DNA of 64,000 nucleotides from Brevundimonas sp. (GTDB taxonomy: Bacteria; Pseudomonadota; Alphaproteobacteria; Caulobacterales; Caulobacteraceae), in the NCBI RefSeq assembly GCF_027487935.1, contig NZ_JAIYCP010000033.1:111872-175871 (forward strand), in the 5' to 3' direction. Each line of letters begins with the position of its first letter. Within the stretch, counting starts at the first letter, position 1. The position numbers and the translations under genes were made by a program. Below, piece by piece: positions 43,388-51,929 of the stretch. The notes beneath the pieces were generated by a model that worked only from the letters and a program-made list of their open reading frames with translations, was not told the origin of the DNA and searched no databases.

Positions 43388-43471
43388 AAGTCATGACTTA
43401 TACAGGACGGTCGGGATTTTTCATGTCATTTTGTCATTTTATGACATGGACTTGGCAGTCATTTCGTGACT
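43388..43471. promoter_or_regulatory. Operator region between aceA and its regulator (three inverted repeats)
   Basis: Three palindromes share GTCA/TGAC half-sites: AAGTCATGACTT (43388-43399, perfect), CATGTCAT-N11-ATGACATG (43422-43448) with an internal TGTCAT, and AGTCA-tttcg-TGACT (43457-43471). The region is AT-rich relative to the genome. The adjacent XRE-type regulator is the obvious candidate to bind here, controlling aceA and itself. Confidence 0.65.
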
Positions 43472-43481
43472 AACTGCGACC

Positions 43482-44924
43482 ATGGACACTGCCGCTGACC
43501 GCAAGCTGTTCCTCGGCGGCCGCCTCAAGCGGCTGCGGCGCGATCTCGCCCTGACCCAAACCGCCATGGCCGGCGATCTCGGCGTCTCCCCCTCCTATCT
43601 GAACCATATCGAGCGTAACCAGCGCCCCGTCTCGGCCCAGCTGCTGCTGCGGCTGGCCGACACCTATGACGTCGACCTGCGCACCCTGGGCCAGTCCGCC
43701 GGGCCGGCCTCCGAAGCCGAACTGGCCGAGGCCCTGGCCGATCCGGTCTTCCAGGGCCTGACGGTGCCGCGCCACGAGATCGTCCAGCTGGCCGAGGACC
43801 AGCCCGCCGCCGCCGACGCCCTGCTGCGCCTCTACCGCGCCTTCACCGACCGCCGTGCCCGCGACGGAGCCGAAACCGGCCCCGGCGACGACAGCCCGTC
43901 CGACTGGGTCCGCGAATACATCCAGTCACGGCGCAATCATTTCCCCGAACTCGACATCCTCGGGGAAACCCTGGCCCAGGCGCTCGCCGCCGATGCCCCC
44001 GGCGAACCGTTCGAGACCCGGGTCCGCGCCCGCCTCCAGGCCCTGCACGGCCTCAGCGTCCGCACCCTGCCCGCCGAGGTCATGGTCGAATGGACCCGCC
44101 GCTTCGATCCGCACCGCAACCGCCTGCTCCTGTCCGAGACGCTCGGCCCCGCCTCCCGCGCCTTCGCCGTTGCCTTCCAGCTGGCCCTGTCCGCGCATGA
44201 CGCCGAACTGACCGCCATGACCGCCGCCGCCGCGGCCCCCGACGAGGCCACCCGCCGCCTGCTCAAGGTGTCCCTGACCAATACCCTCGCCGCCGCCATC
44301 CTGATGCCCTACGCCCCCTTCCAGCGCACGGCGGAGGAAACCGGCTACGACCTCGGCCGGCTGCAGGCCCGGTTCGGGGTCAGCTATGAACAGGCCGCCC
44401 ACCGCCTCACCACCCTGTCGCGCCCCACCGCCCGCGGCGTGCCCTTCTTCCTCATGCGGGTCGATCAGGCCGGCAACATTTCCAAACGGTTCGCCTCGGG
44501 GGCCTTCCCCTTTTCCCGCTTCGGCGGCGCCTGCCCGCGCTGGCGGCTGCACTCTGCCTTCCGCACCCCCGGCCGCGTCGTCACCCAGATCATCGAGACC
44601 CCGGACGGCAGCCGCTGGTTCACCCTGGCCCGCACCGTCGATCGTCAGGGGCATGACGCCTCCACCGAGGGTCACGACCTCGCCATCGGCCTCGGCTGCG
44701 AGCTCAAACATGCTCACCGCCTGGCCTGTGCCCGTGGCCTCGACCTGACCGCACCCGAGGTCACCCCCATCGGCCCCGCCTGCCGCCTGTGTAACCGCCA
44801 CCCCTGCGCCGAACGCGCCGCCCCGCCGATCGACCGCCCTCTGGTGGTCGACGACTGGGCCAAGTCGGTCAGCCCGTATCCGTTTGCGGGGGATGAGCGC
44901 TCACCACCTTGGATTGGTAGATGA
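43482..44924 (+). CDS. Short-chain fatty acyl regulator family protein (XRE HTH plus ScfR/RamB C-domain)
   Basis: Encodes 480 residues. The N-terminal XRE helix-turn-helix has LGGRLKRLRRDLALTQTAMA and SPSYLNHIERNQRPVSA. The central part is IrrE/ImmA-like and the C-terminal zinc-finger-like PIGPACRLCNRHPCAERA is typical of the ScfR/RamB group that controls acetate and propionate genes. Being divergent from aceA supports glyoxylate-shunt control. The C-terminal 30 or so codons were duplicated about 1 kb downstream (45790-45916). The last residues DERSPPWIGR may not be ancestral. Confidence 0.9.
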   Translation: MDTAADRKLFLGGRLKRLRRDLALTQTAMAGDLGVSPSYLNHIERNQRPVSAQLLLRLADTYDVDLRTLGQSAGPASEAELAEALADPVFQGLTVPRHEIVQLAEDQPAAADALLRLYRAFTDRRARDGAETGPGDDSPSDWVREYIQSRRNHFPELDILGETLAQALAADAPGEPFETRVRARLQALHGLSVRTLPAEVMVEWTRRFDPHRNRLLLSETLGPASRAFAVAFQLALSAHDAELTAMTAAAAAPDEATRRLLKVSLTNTLAAAILMPYAPFQRTAEETGYDLGRLQARFGVSYEQAAHRLTTLSRPTARGVPFFLMRVDQAGNISKRFASGAFPFSRFGGACPRWRLHSAFRTPGRVVTQIIETPDGSRWFTLARTVDRQGHDASTEGHDLAIGLGCELKHAHRLACARGLDLTAPEVTPIGPACRLCNRHPCAERAAPPIDRPLVVDDWAKSVSPYPFAGDERSPPWIGR

Positions 44925-44952
44925 GAGGTGACACATCTGATAGTATCACCCC
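44912..44952 (+). promoter_or_regulatory. Promoter/operator of ParDE-like module 1, probably leaderless
   Basis: GATTGGTAGA, then ACATCTGATAGTATCAC, ending right at ATG 44953. The same blocks, at identical 41-base spacing to the ATG, precede module 2 (45905-45945). TAGTAT would be a -10 box placed six or seven bases before the ATG, and no ribosome site is visible, so the mRNA may be leaderless. GTGA...TCAC flanks the box as a possible repressor site. Confidence 0.5.
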
Positions 44953-45273
44953 ATGGATCGCCGTCCCCTGACCCTCCCGCTGGATGCCGCCACCCTGGCG
45001 CGCGTCGAGGCCGCTGCCGCGGCTGAGGGGCTGTCGATCGAGGTCTGGATGGCCCGGCGCGTCATCGATGCCCTGCCCCCGCCCGGCGTCGCCGAAGACG
45101 CCGCACCGTTCGATCTGGCCGATCCCCGGACCGAGGCCGCGAAGCTCTATCAGGCTGAACAGGCCCGGATCGCCTTGGCGGAATACGACCGCACGGGCGT
45201 GTCTTTCCCGCTGGAGGACGTCCTCAAGACATTCGATGACGCTCTGGAGGCGGCGCTGGCCCGAAAGCGGTGA
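44953..45273 (+). CDS. ParD-like antitoxin, module 1
   Basis: Encodes 106 residues. The N-terminus RPLTLPLDAATLARVEAAAA and LSIEVWMARRVIDAL fits a ribbon-helix-helix DNA-binding domain (dimer). A middle segment (PPPGVAEDAAPFD to VSFPLEDVL) is almost identical to module 2. The C-terminal tail KTFDDALEAALARKR differs and would wrap the toxin. The stop overlaps the toxin start by four bases. It should autoregulate the pair. Confidence 0.75.
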   Translation: MDRRPLTLPLDAATLARVEAAAAAEGLSIEVWMARRVIDALPPPGVAEDAAPFDLADPRTEAAKLYQAEQARIALAEYDRTGVSFPLEDVLKTFDDALEAALARKR

Positions 45274-45566
45274 TCTACCGCATTCAGCTGACCGCCCAGG
45301 CCGAACGGGACCTTGTACGGCTGGCAAACTTCCTCGGGGAGCGCAGTGAGCGCGCCGCTCGACGCGCCTCCCGTGACATCAAGGCCGCGCTTCGATCCCT
45401 GGCCCGCATGCCCGCCCGGGCGCGCCGAATCTCAGACGATCTCCACACCTTCCCGATCCGCTTCGGCCAGAGCGGCTACGTCGTCCAATTTCGGGTCAGG
45501 GACGACACGGTCGTGATCGCCCGTATCCATCACATGCGGGAAGATCGCCCGGCGACGGACGCCTGA
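45270..45566 (+). CDS. RelE/ParE family toxin, module 1
   Basis: Encodes 98 residues. The start MIYRIQLTAQAERDLVRLAN, then helices and the C-terminal strands FPIRFGQSGYVVQFRVRDDT and VVIARIHHMRED are ParE-like. ParE toxins poison DNA gyrase; RelE members cut ribosomal mRNA. The catalytic residues of RelE are not evident, so a ParE-type gyrase target is more likely. It overlaps the antitoxin gene (GTGA). Its C-terminal 45 residues match module 2 almost exactly. Confidence 0.78.
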   Translation: MIYRIQLTAQAERDLVRLANFLGERSERAARRASRDIKAALRSLARMPARARRISDDLHTFPIRFGQSGYVVQFRVRDDTVVIARIHHMREDRPATDA

Positions 45567-45789
45567 TCAGCCGGTCCTGTCCAGCGCCGCCTGCGCCGCC
45601 TTCAGAGCCTCGGCCATCATCGCCTTCAGCCGGACAGGCGCCACGATCTCGACCTGATCGCCCCAGCGGAACAGATGCCCGGCCAGCTCCCGCATGCCAG
45701 AGGCCCGGAACCGGACTTCGACGCCGCCATCCGGCGGATTCTCGACCGTCTGGGTCGGGGGCAAGCGCCAGGCCCGGGCCTCGGGGACA
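45567..45789 (-). pseudogene. Duplicated 3' fragment of the WYL regulator gene
   Basis: Translates to PTQTVENPPDGGVEVRFRAS and EALKAAQAALDRTG, matching the C-terminus of the intact WYL regulator at 46560-46780 (about 80 percent). It is cut at about 45789, where scfR-like 3' sequence begins. It lacks HTH and WYL core. ORF-track starts such as 45567..45764 are not real genes. Confidence 0.85.
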
Positions 45790-45916
45790 CCGCCACCCCT
45801 GCGCCGAACGCGCCGCCCCGCCGATCGACCGCCCGCTGGTGGTCGACGACTGGGCCAGGTCGGTCAGCCCGTATCCGTTTGCGGGAACGTGGTCTTCTAC
45901 CTTTGATTGGTAGAAC
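45790..45916 (+). pseudogene. Duplicated 3' fragment of the scfR-like regulator gene
   Basis: CCGCCACCCCTGCGCCGAAC onward repeats scfR-like sequence 44795-44900. The frame gives CAERAAPPIDRPLVVDDWAR then SVSPYPFAGTWSSTFDW and TAG. It has no start and is a remnant. Its end contains the promoter region of module 2. Confidence 0.85.
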
Positions 45917-45945
45917 AGCGGCCATACATCTGTTAGTATCACGGC
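45905..45945 (+). promoter_or_regulatory. Promoter/operator of ParDE-like module 2, probably leaderless
   Basis: GATTGGTAGA, then ACATCTGTTAGTATCAC, with the same 41-base spacing to the start codon (45946) as module 1. Between the two boxes the sequences differ (TGAGAGGTGAC versus ACAGCGGCCAT region), which may give each antitoxin its own operator. Confidence 0.5.
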
Positions 45946-46266
45946 ATGGTTGAGCGTCCCCTGAAAATCGAGCTTGATGAGCGGACAGCGGTACGTCTGG
46001 CAACCGCCGCCGCCGCTGCGAGCCTGTCCGTCGAGGCCTATGTAATCGAGGTCATCAAAGCCGCCCTGCCCCCGCCCGGCGTCGCCGAAGACGCCGCGCC
46101 GTTCGATCCGGCCGATCCGCGGACCGAGGCCGCGAAGCTCTATCAGAGGGAACAGGCCCTGATCGCCCTGGCGGAATACGACCGCACGGGCGTGTCTTTC
46201 CCGCTGGAAGACGTCTTACGGGACGTACGCTTAGATCTGGAAGCAAGGCTGGCATCGAAGGCGTGA
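45946..46266 (+). CDS. ParD-like antitoxin, module 2
   Basis: Encodes 106 residues. The N-terminus MVERPLKIELDERTAVRLAT and LSVEAYVIEVIKAAL is a ribbon-helix-helix candidate but differs strongly from module 1. From PPPGVAEDAAPFD to GVSFPLEDVL it is nearly identical, and the tail RDVRLDLEARLASKA differs again. It overlaps the toxin gene by four bases. Confidence 0.75.
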   Translation: MVERPLKIELDERTAVRLATAAAAASLSVEAYVIEVIKAALPPPGVAEDAAPFDPADPRTEAAKLYQREQALIALAEYDRTGVSFPLEDVLRDVRLDLEARLASKA

Positions 46267-46559
46267 ACTACCGGATCACCGTCGCACCGGAAGCGAGGGC
46301 GGACCTGTTCCGGCTCAATGCGTTTCTCGCGGGCAAGAGTGACGCAGCCGCCCGCCGGGCGATGGACGCGATCGATGCCGGTCTTCGATCACTGGGCGAG
46401 ATGCCAAGTCGCGCGCCGGAAAACTCGGCTGGAATGCACACCTTCCCGATCCGCTTCGGCCAGAGCGGCTATGTCGTCCAGTTTCGGGTCAGGAACAACA
46501 CCGTGGTGATCGCCCGTATCCATCACATGCGGGAAGATCGCCCGGCGGCCGACGCCTGA
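46263..46559 (+). CDS. RelE/ParE family toxin, module 2
   Basis: Encodes 98 residues, MNYRITVAPEARADLFRLNA. The first half differs from module 1, whereas the last 45 residues (HTFPIRFGQSGYVVQFRVRN to DRPAADA) are almost the same. The ParE-type fold is as for module 1. It is convergent with the WYL gene, ends one base before it, and its 3' end belongs to the duplicated segment. Confidence 0.78.
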   Translation: MNYRITVAPEARADLFRLNAFLAGKSDAAARRAMDAIDAGLRSLGEMPSRAPENSAGMHTFPIRFGQSGYVVQFRVRNNTVVIARIHHMREDRPAADA

Positions 46560-47546
46560 TCAGCGGGTCTTGTCCAGCGCCGCCAGCGCCGCCTTCAGGG
46601 CCTCGCGCATCATGTCCTTCAGCCGCTCCGGCGCGACGATCTCGACCTGATCGCCCCAGCTGAACAGATGCCAGGCCAGCTCCCGCATGCCAGAGGCCCG
46701 GAACCGGACCTCGACCCCGCCGTCCGCCCGGTCCTCGACCGTCTGGGTCGGGTGCCAGCGCCAGGCCCGCGCCTCGGCGGCACCACCGGGCGTGACCCGC
46801 AGCACCACATCCTCGATCTCGTCCTGATAGATGCCGAACGACTGGCTGGCGAAGGCCTGCAGGTCGAAATCGGCCGGCGGGGCGGCCACCCCCTCCTCCG
46901 CCCGGACCGCGCTCATTCGGTCCAGACGGAAGGTCTGGATACGCCCGGTTTCCCGGTCCGCCGCGACCAGATAGTTGGCGCGACCGAACATCACCCCGCA
47001 CGGAGCCACGCTGCGCCGCCGCGCCTCGGCCCCCGGCCGGCTGTAGATGAAGCCCAGCGGCTGTCCGGCCAGGATCGCCTGCCGGATCTCGGCCAGCACC
47101 GCCTCGTCCGCCGACGGCCGCGGCCCCGCCTGGATGGCGATCGTCTCCGCCCGCACCAGCGCCTCCAGATCGGGCGCCAGCCGGTTCAGGGTCGTCGAGC
47201 GCATGGCCGACTTCAGTTTTCTTTCCAGCCCCTCCAGCGCCGCCGCCCGGCCCTGTTCCCCCGCCGCCCGCAGCCCCTGCGCCGCCTTGCTCAGCTCGAC
47301 CAGCTCCTCGGTGGTCGGGGCCTGTTCAAAGGCCGACAGACCGCCACGGATGCGCCAGCGTTTGGTCGGCGGATCCGACACCTCCTCGGCGGCGGGATAG
47401 AGGGCCAGCACGGCATCCCGCATCCGCTCGGCCGTGCGCCGCCCGACGCCACACTCCCGCGCCATCTCCTCCAGGGTCAGACCTTCGGCGCTGGCGGCCA
47501 TGCGTCGCGCCAGTTCGATCACCACCGCTGCCTTGTCGTGTCTCAT
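46560..47546 (-). CDS. WYL-domain transcriptional regulator
   Basis: Encodes 328 residues. The N-terminal HTH shows LTLEEMARECGVGRRTAERM. The WYL-like core has PLGFIYSRPGAEARRRSVAP and GRANYLVAADRETGRIQTFR, where the usual WYL reads NYLVA. The C-terminal WCX part ends ALDKTR. WYL proteins often sense nucleic acid or nucleotide ligands and control DNA repair or defence genes. The target here is unknown; the divergent 76-residue gene at 47631 is a candidate. Its 3' end was duplicated at 45567. Confidence 0.85.
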   Translation of the reverse strand: MRHDKAAVVIELARRMAASAEGLTLEEMARECGVGRRTAERMRDAVLALYPAAEEVSDPPTKRWRIRGGLSAFEQAPTTEELVELSKAAQGLRAAGEQGRAAALEGLERKLKSAMRSTTLNRLAPDLEALVRAETIAIQAGPRPSADEAVLAEIRQAILAGQPLGFIYSRPGAEARRRSVAPCGVMFGRANYLVAADRETGRIQTFRLDRMSAVRAEEGVAAPPADFDLQAFASQSFGIYQDEIEDVVLRVTPGGAAEARAWRWHPTQTVEDRADGGVEVRFRASGMRELAWHLFSWGDQVEIVAPERLKDMMREALKAALAALDKTR

Positions 47547-47630
47547 GGGGCGACGATGGCATACGTCCGATTTTGACGCAACGCTGTCTCAAGGTCACTT
47601 CAACAGAGACCCCCGCCCCGGAGACACCCC

Positions 47631-47861
47631 ATGGCCCGCTCGTTCGCTCCTCACACCGCCGTCGCCGCCAGCCGCTATCTGATCGTGCCCTGCGAGGCCG
47701 ACGGTTTCGGCGACCTGGCCGTGATCTGGGACCGGCTGGAGGAACAGGTGATCGACGTCATCGACGCCCGCCTGTCGGCCCGCTATGCCGACGAGGACGC
47801 CCTGTGGGACGAGGCCCGCCCGGCCTTCGACCCGGCCGAAGACTTCCGCATGGCGGCGTAA
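47631..47861 (+). CDS. Small hypothetical protein divergent from the WYL regulator
   Basis: Encodes 76 residues, MARSFAPHTAVAASRYLIVP then FGDLAVIWDRLEEQVIDVID and WDEARPAFDPAEDFRMAA. The chain is acidic and soluble with no recognised family. GGAGACACCCC precedes the ATG. Divergent placement from the WYL gene (84-base gap) suggests regulatory linkage. It ends four bases from the convergent DUF1801 gene. Confidence 0.55.
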   Translation: MARSFAPHTAVAASRYLIVPCEADGFGDLAVIWDRLEEQVIDVIDARLSARYADEDALWDEARPAFDPAEDFRMAA

Positions 47862-47865
47862 CCCG

Positions 47866-48270
47866 TCAGTCCGGGTATTTGGCCCGCATATGGGCCAGGG
47901 AGGCGGCCACCAGTTCGCGCAGCACCCCCTCATCGACCGCATCCAGCCGGTTGATGTAGAGACAGCCCCCCTTGGTGCTGACCTTGCCCAGCCGCGCAAT
48001 CAGGGCCTCCCGGGCGTCGAAATCACCCATCACATAAAGGACCAGCTGGGCCTTGCGCGGCGAAAAGCCGATCCGGGGCCAGTCCCCGGTCGGCCCCTTG
48101 TAGCTGTCATAGCCGATGATCGAAGGCCCCCACATGACCGGCGCAACGCCCGTCATCTCGCTCAGCAGGGCCTGCATGACCTCGGCATCCGCGCGGCGGC
48201 GGGGGTTGTCGACCGCAGCGATGAAATCGGCGACCGGCACATCCGTCGGCCGGGTCTTCGGCTCGGCCAT
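47866..48270 (-). CDS. DUF1801 (YdhG-like) protein
   Basis: Encodes 134 residues. VADFIAAVDNPRRRADAEVM, MTGVAPVMWGPSIIGYDSYK, FSPRKAQLVLYVMGDF and GGCLYINRLDAVD are DUF1801 hallmarks. The fold is related to the Yersinia YdhG / SufE-like group; no activity is established. It is 13 bases downstream of the alternative oxidase gene on the same strand, so possibly cotranscribed. Confidence 0.85.
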   Translation of the reverse strand: MAEPKTRPTDVPVADFIAAVDNPRRRADAEVMQALLSEMTGVAPVMWGPSIIGYDSYKGPTGDWPRIGFSPRKAQLVLYVMGDFDAREALIARLGKVSTKGGCLYINRLDAVDEGVLRELVAASLAHMRAKYPD

Positions 48271-48283
48271 CCGGCCCCTCCCC

Positions 48284-49009
48284 TCAGGCAGCGCCCCTCA
48301 GCTCCGTGGCATGGGGCGGGTACGGGGCCGACGGTACAGGGCTGGGCGGCAGCTTGGCCAGAGTGCTGGCGAAGCCGTGGTTGACGTCGCGGTGATGCGC
48401 CTCGTCTGCCCGCACCTTCAGCACCACATCGCGCAGCGTCGCATCCGCCGGCAGCTTCCAGTAGTGGATGGCAATGGCCGGGGCCGGGACATTGGGCGAC
48501 CGACCCTCGTCGATCTCCTTCAGATACAGGGTGTAGCTGATCACGGCCTCTTCCTCGAAATAGCCGACCACCCGGTGCGCCGTCCGCGCCGAGATCAGAT
48601 AGAGGCCGAAGAAGCCGATGTAGAAGACCGCCTGGGCCAGCTGCACCACCAGCCGCTCGAACCAGGTCGGCTGGGCCACCGCGATGAAGGTCATCAGGTG
48701 CATCCGCTCATTCTCCGCCTCCTCCATCAGGGTGCGGATCCAGCCGTCATCATCCTTCATCTCGCGCAGGCAGCGCAGATGCGTCAGCGTCGCCCCCACC
48801 ATGCCGGGCACGGCCGCGACCGTCTCCAGCACGATGGCGCGGTGGCCGTACCGCTTGGCGAAGAAGGTGTCGGCACAGACCCGCAGCAGCCTGGTGAACC
48901 CCAGGGCGAAGTGGTCGGAAAAGCCCCGGGGCGGATAATGGACCCCGGGCCGGGCCTCCTTCTCTTCTTCGAGAGCACGGGCATCGGGGGCGAGGATGGT
49001 GTTGACCAT
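48284..49009 (-). CDS. aox: Alternative (ubiquinol) oxidase, di-iron
   Basis: Encodes 241 residues. The four di-iron motifs are present: LET (in [13 protein letters not shown]), NERMHL ([13 protein letters not shown]), EEEA ([11 protein letters not shown]) and [12 protein letters not shown]. The two hydrophobic helices between motifs 2 and 3 ([19 protein letters not shown]) anchor it in the membrane. AOX oxidises ubiquinol with O2 without pumping protons and resists cyanide. It is known from plants, fungi and some alphaproteobacteria. The bacterial form is shorter than the mitochondrial precursor, as here. DUF1801 lies downstream. Confidence 0.93.
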   Translation of the reverse strand: MVNTILAPDARALEEEKEARPGVHYPPRGFSDHFALGFTRLLRVCADTFFAKRYGHRAIVLETVAAVPGMVGATLTHLRCLREMKDDDGWIRTLMEEAENERMHLMTFIAVAQPTWFERLVVQLAQAVFYIGFFGLYLISARTAHRVVGYFEEEAVISYTLYLKEIDEGRSPNVPAPAIAIHYWKLPADATLRDVVLKVRADEAHHRDVNHGFASTLAKLPPSPVPSAPYPPHATELRGAA

Positions 49010-49301
49010 GGGAGCAGTCTTTCAGGCGCTTCGGCCGCACTGGACCGCGCCCGAAGACCATAACGCGCCAGCCGGCTCACAGGGCCGGACGCAATGTCGC
49101 AAAGGGCGGACAGGGTGACGCAGAGGGTGGATATGGGGACGGCAGATAGTACCCTACCCTCCGCTGATCCCGGCGGAGGCCGGGACCCAGTCCTGTCCAG
49201 CTTGATGCCGGCGTGTCCGAACAAGAGGAAACGCAAACGGGCCACCACCGATCAACCAAAGAACTGGTTCCCGGCCTTCGCCGGGATGAGTGGGTTGTGG
49301 T
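49010..49301. other. Intergenic region between aox and the DUF2442 gene
   Basis: No supported gene. It contains the aox promoter side (49010 to about 49150) and a palindromic element (49164-49290) running up to the start of the DUF2442 gene. ORFs 49077..49541 and 49094..49411 are translations of this sequence and the next gene in wrong frames. Confidence 0.55.
49164..49290. repeat. Palindromic intergenic element (~127 bp)
   Basis: Left arm TGATCCCGGCGGAGGCCGGG then ACCCAG (49165-49190); right arm CTGGTTCCCGGCCTTCGCCG then GGATGA (49264-49289). The arm core CGAAGGCCGGGACCCAG is like the arms of family 1 (29421), so it may belong to the same wider family with a different centre. Confidence 0.7.
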
Positions 49302-49592
49302 ATGGATGCAACCATGGACTTGCCACATGTGAACAAGCTCGAGCGCATCGGCCCTTACCGGCTCAAGCTGTGGTTCAGCGACGGTCTCGCCGGGGAATGG
49401 GACTTCTCTGAACTCGCGACCCGCGAGACGGGCCCCATGGTCGAGCCCTTCAAAGACCCCGACTATTTTGACCGCGTCTTCCTCGAGATGGGGGGGCTGA
49501 CCTGGCCTAACGGCTACGACTGGGCACCCGAGGCTTTGCACGCCGACATGGCTGCAGCGGGAGTGCTGAAGTTCGAGAGCGCGGTGGCGTGA
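49302..49592 (+). CDS. DUF2442 domain protein
   Basis: Encodes 96 residues from ATG 49302 (MDATMDLPHVNKLERIGPYR); GTG 49290 and ATG 49314 are alternatives. LKLWFSDGLAGEWDFSEL, FDRVFLEMGGLTWPNGYDWA are the DUF2442 core, a small fold often found beside DUF4160 in toxin-antitoxin-like pairs. No DUF4160 partner is present here. The end overlaps the next gene by four bases (GTGA). Confidence 0.8.
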   Translation: MDATMDLPHVNKLERIGPYRLKLWFSDGLAGEWDFSELATRETGPMVEPFKDPDYFDRVFLEMGGLTWPNGYDWAPEALHADMAAAGVLKFESAVA

Positions 49593-49902
49593 GAATCAAT
49601 TTCTTTGCCGCGATCCTCATCCTTGGGTCCTCCGTCGCCTCCTGTGGTGATGCCAAGGATTGGACCTTGTTTGTCTATCCGGCGGGCACAGGTGGTTTTG
49701 CAGTCATCACACCGGGCTTCGGCCGGGAGATGTGCGGGTTCGCTGGACAGGAGGCCGTTCAGTCCCACTCATATGCGCCGGGACGGCGAGCGATGATTGA
49801 AGCGGGTGATAGTGGTACGCCCACCTTCGAATGCGGCCGGAGTTGCAGGATCGGGGACATAAAGACGGTAGCTACATGCGCCGAGACCTTCGACGCGAAC
49901 GA

Positions 49903-49906
<4 letters not shown>
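49589..49906 (+). CDS. Hypothetical lipoprotein
   Basis: Encodes 105 residues from GTG 49589, coupled to DUF2442. MRINFFAAILILGSSVASCG is a signal peptide with lipobox-like VASC. Four more Cys follow (CGFAG, CGRSC, TCAE), suggesting disulfides. Base composition is clearly less GC-rich than that of neighbours. No family is recognised. The stop overlaps the end of pntB on the other strand. Confidence 0.6.
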
Positions 49907-51318
<1,412 letters not shown>

Positions 51319-51333
51319 TCGATCAGTCTTCCC

Positions 51334-51630
51334 TCAATCTGGTCGTCCGGGCGGCGGCAAGGCGGTTCGACCCAGTCGCCACAGGGCCGCGGCGATAAAC
51401 AGCGGCCCGACAAAGAGCATGGCCCAGTCCCACATGGTCATCGCCCGTTCCTCGGTAATGATCCGCGTCAGGATGGAGCCGAACAGCAGCACCACGCCAC
51501 AGTCGAGAAAACGCAGTTTGCGGATGGCGTGTTTTTCACCCACCCAGCTCCAGACCACCAGACCGAGGCCCAGACCGGTCGCGATCCAGGCCCCGACAAG
51601 GGCGATTTCAGCGGGCTGAGGTGCGGTCAC
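51334..51630 (-). CDS. Small three-TM protein in the pnt operon (second)
   Basis: Encodes 98 residues from GTG 51630 (VTAPQPAEIALVGAWIATGL). Three TM segments are visible: IALVGAWIATGLGLGLVVW, LDCGVVLLFGSILTRII and WDWAMLFVGPLFIAAALW. The start overlaps the preceding stop (GTGA). Not recognised. The ORF track shows it only inside a longer wrong frame (51334..52068). Its position between pntAB and pntB suggests a transhydrogenase accessory, which is inference. Confidence 0.75.
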   Translation of the reverse strand: MTAPQPAEIALVGAWIATGLGLGLVVWSWVGEKHAIRKLRFLDCGVVLLFGSILTRIITEERAMTMWDWAMLFVGPLFIAAALWRLGRTALPPPGRPD

Positions 51631-51929
51631 TGCGGGCCGACCTCCGAGCGGCGATCGGCCCCGGTCCAGCTCGGCCGGGTCTGCAGGAGCGAGCCGATCT
51701 GCACCACCACCGCCAGGATCAGGGCCACGACCGCAACCCGCACATTCAGATCGCCGTCCGTGGCCGAGAGGATGGACGGCCCCTGAAACAGCGCCAGACC
51801 CGTCAGGAACAGGCCCAGCCCGGTCAGCAGCCGGATCATCTGGGCGCGCCGGACCACCATCCACAGATAGACCGACAGGGCCGCCACCGCGGCCACCAGA
51901 CTGGCTGCACCAAGACCCTGATCGATCAT
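51627..51929 (-). CDS. Small three-TM protein in the pnt operon (first)
   Basis: Encodes 100 residues from ATG 51929 (MIDQGLGAASLVAAVAALSV). TM segments: LGAASLVAAVAALSVYLWMVV, LLTGLGLFLTGLALF and VAVVALILAVVVQIGSLL. It overlaps pntAB (ATGA) and the next small gene (GTGA). Not recognised. It is missed by the ORF track, which joins it to an upstream frame (51627..52049). Confidence 0.75.
   Translation of the reverse strand: MIDQGLGAASLVAAVAALSVYLWMVVRRAQMIRLLTGLGLFLTGLALFQGPSILSATDGDLNVRVAVVALILAVVVQIGSLLQTRPSWTGADRRSEVGPQ

Noticed and set aside
45567-45764. 65-residue minus-strand ORF as an independent gene
   Set aside because: It is the duplicated end of the WYL gene, lacking the HTH and core, and stops at the duplication joint.
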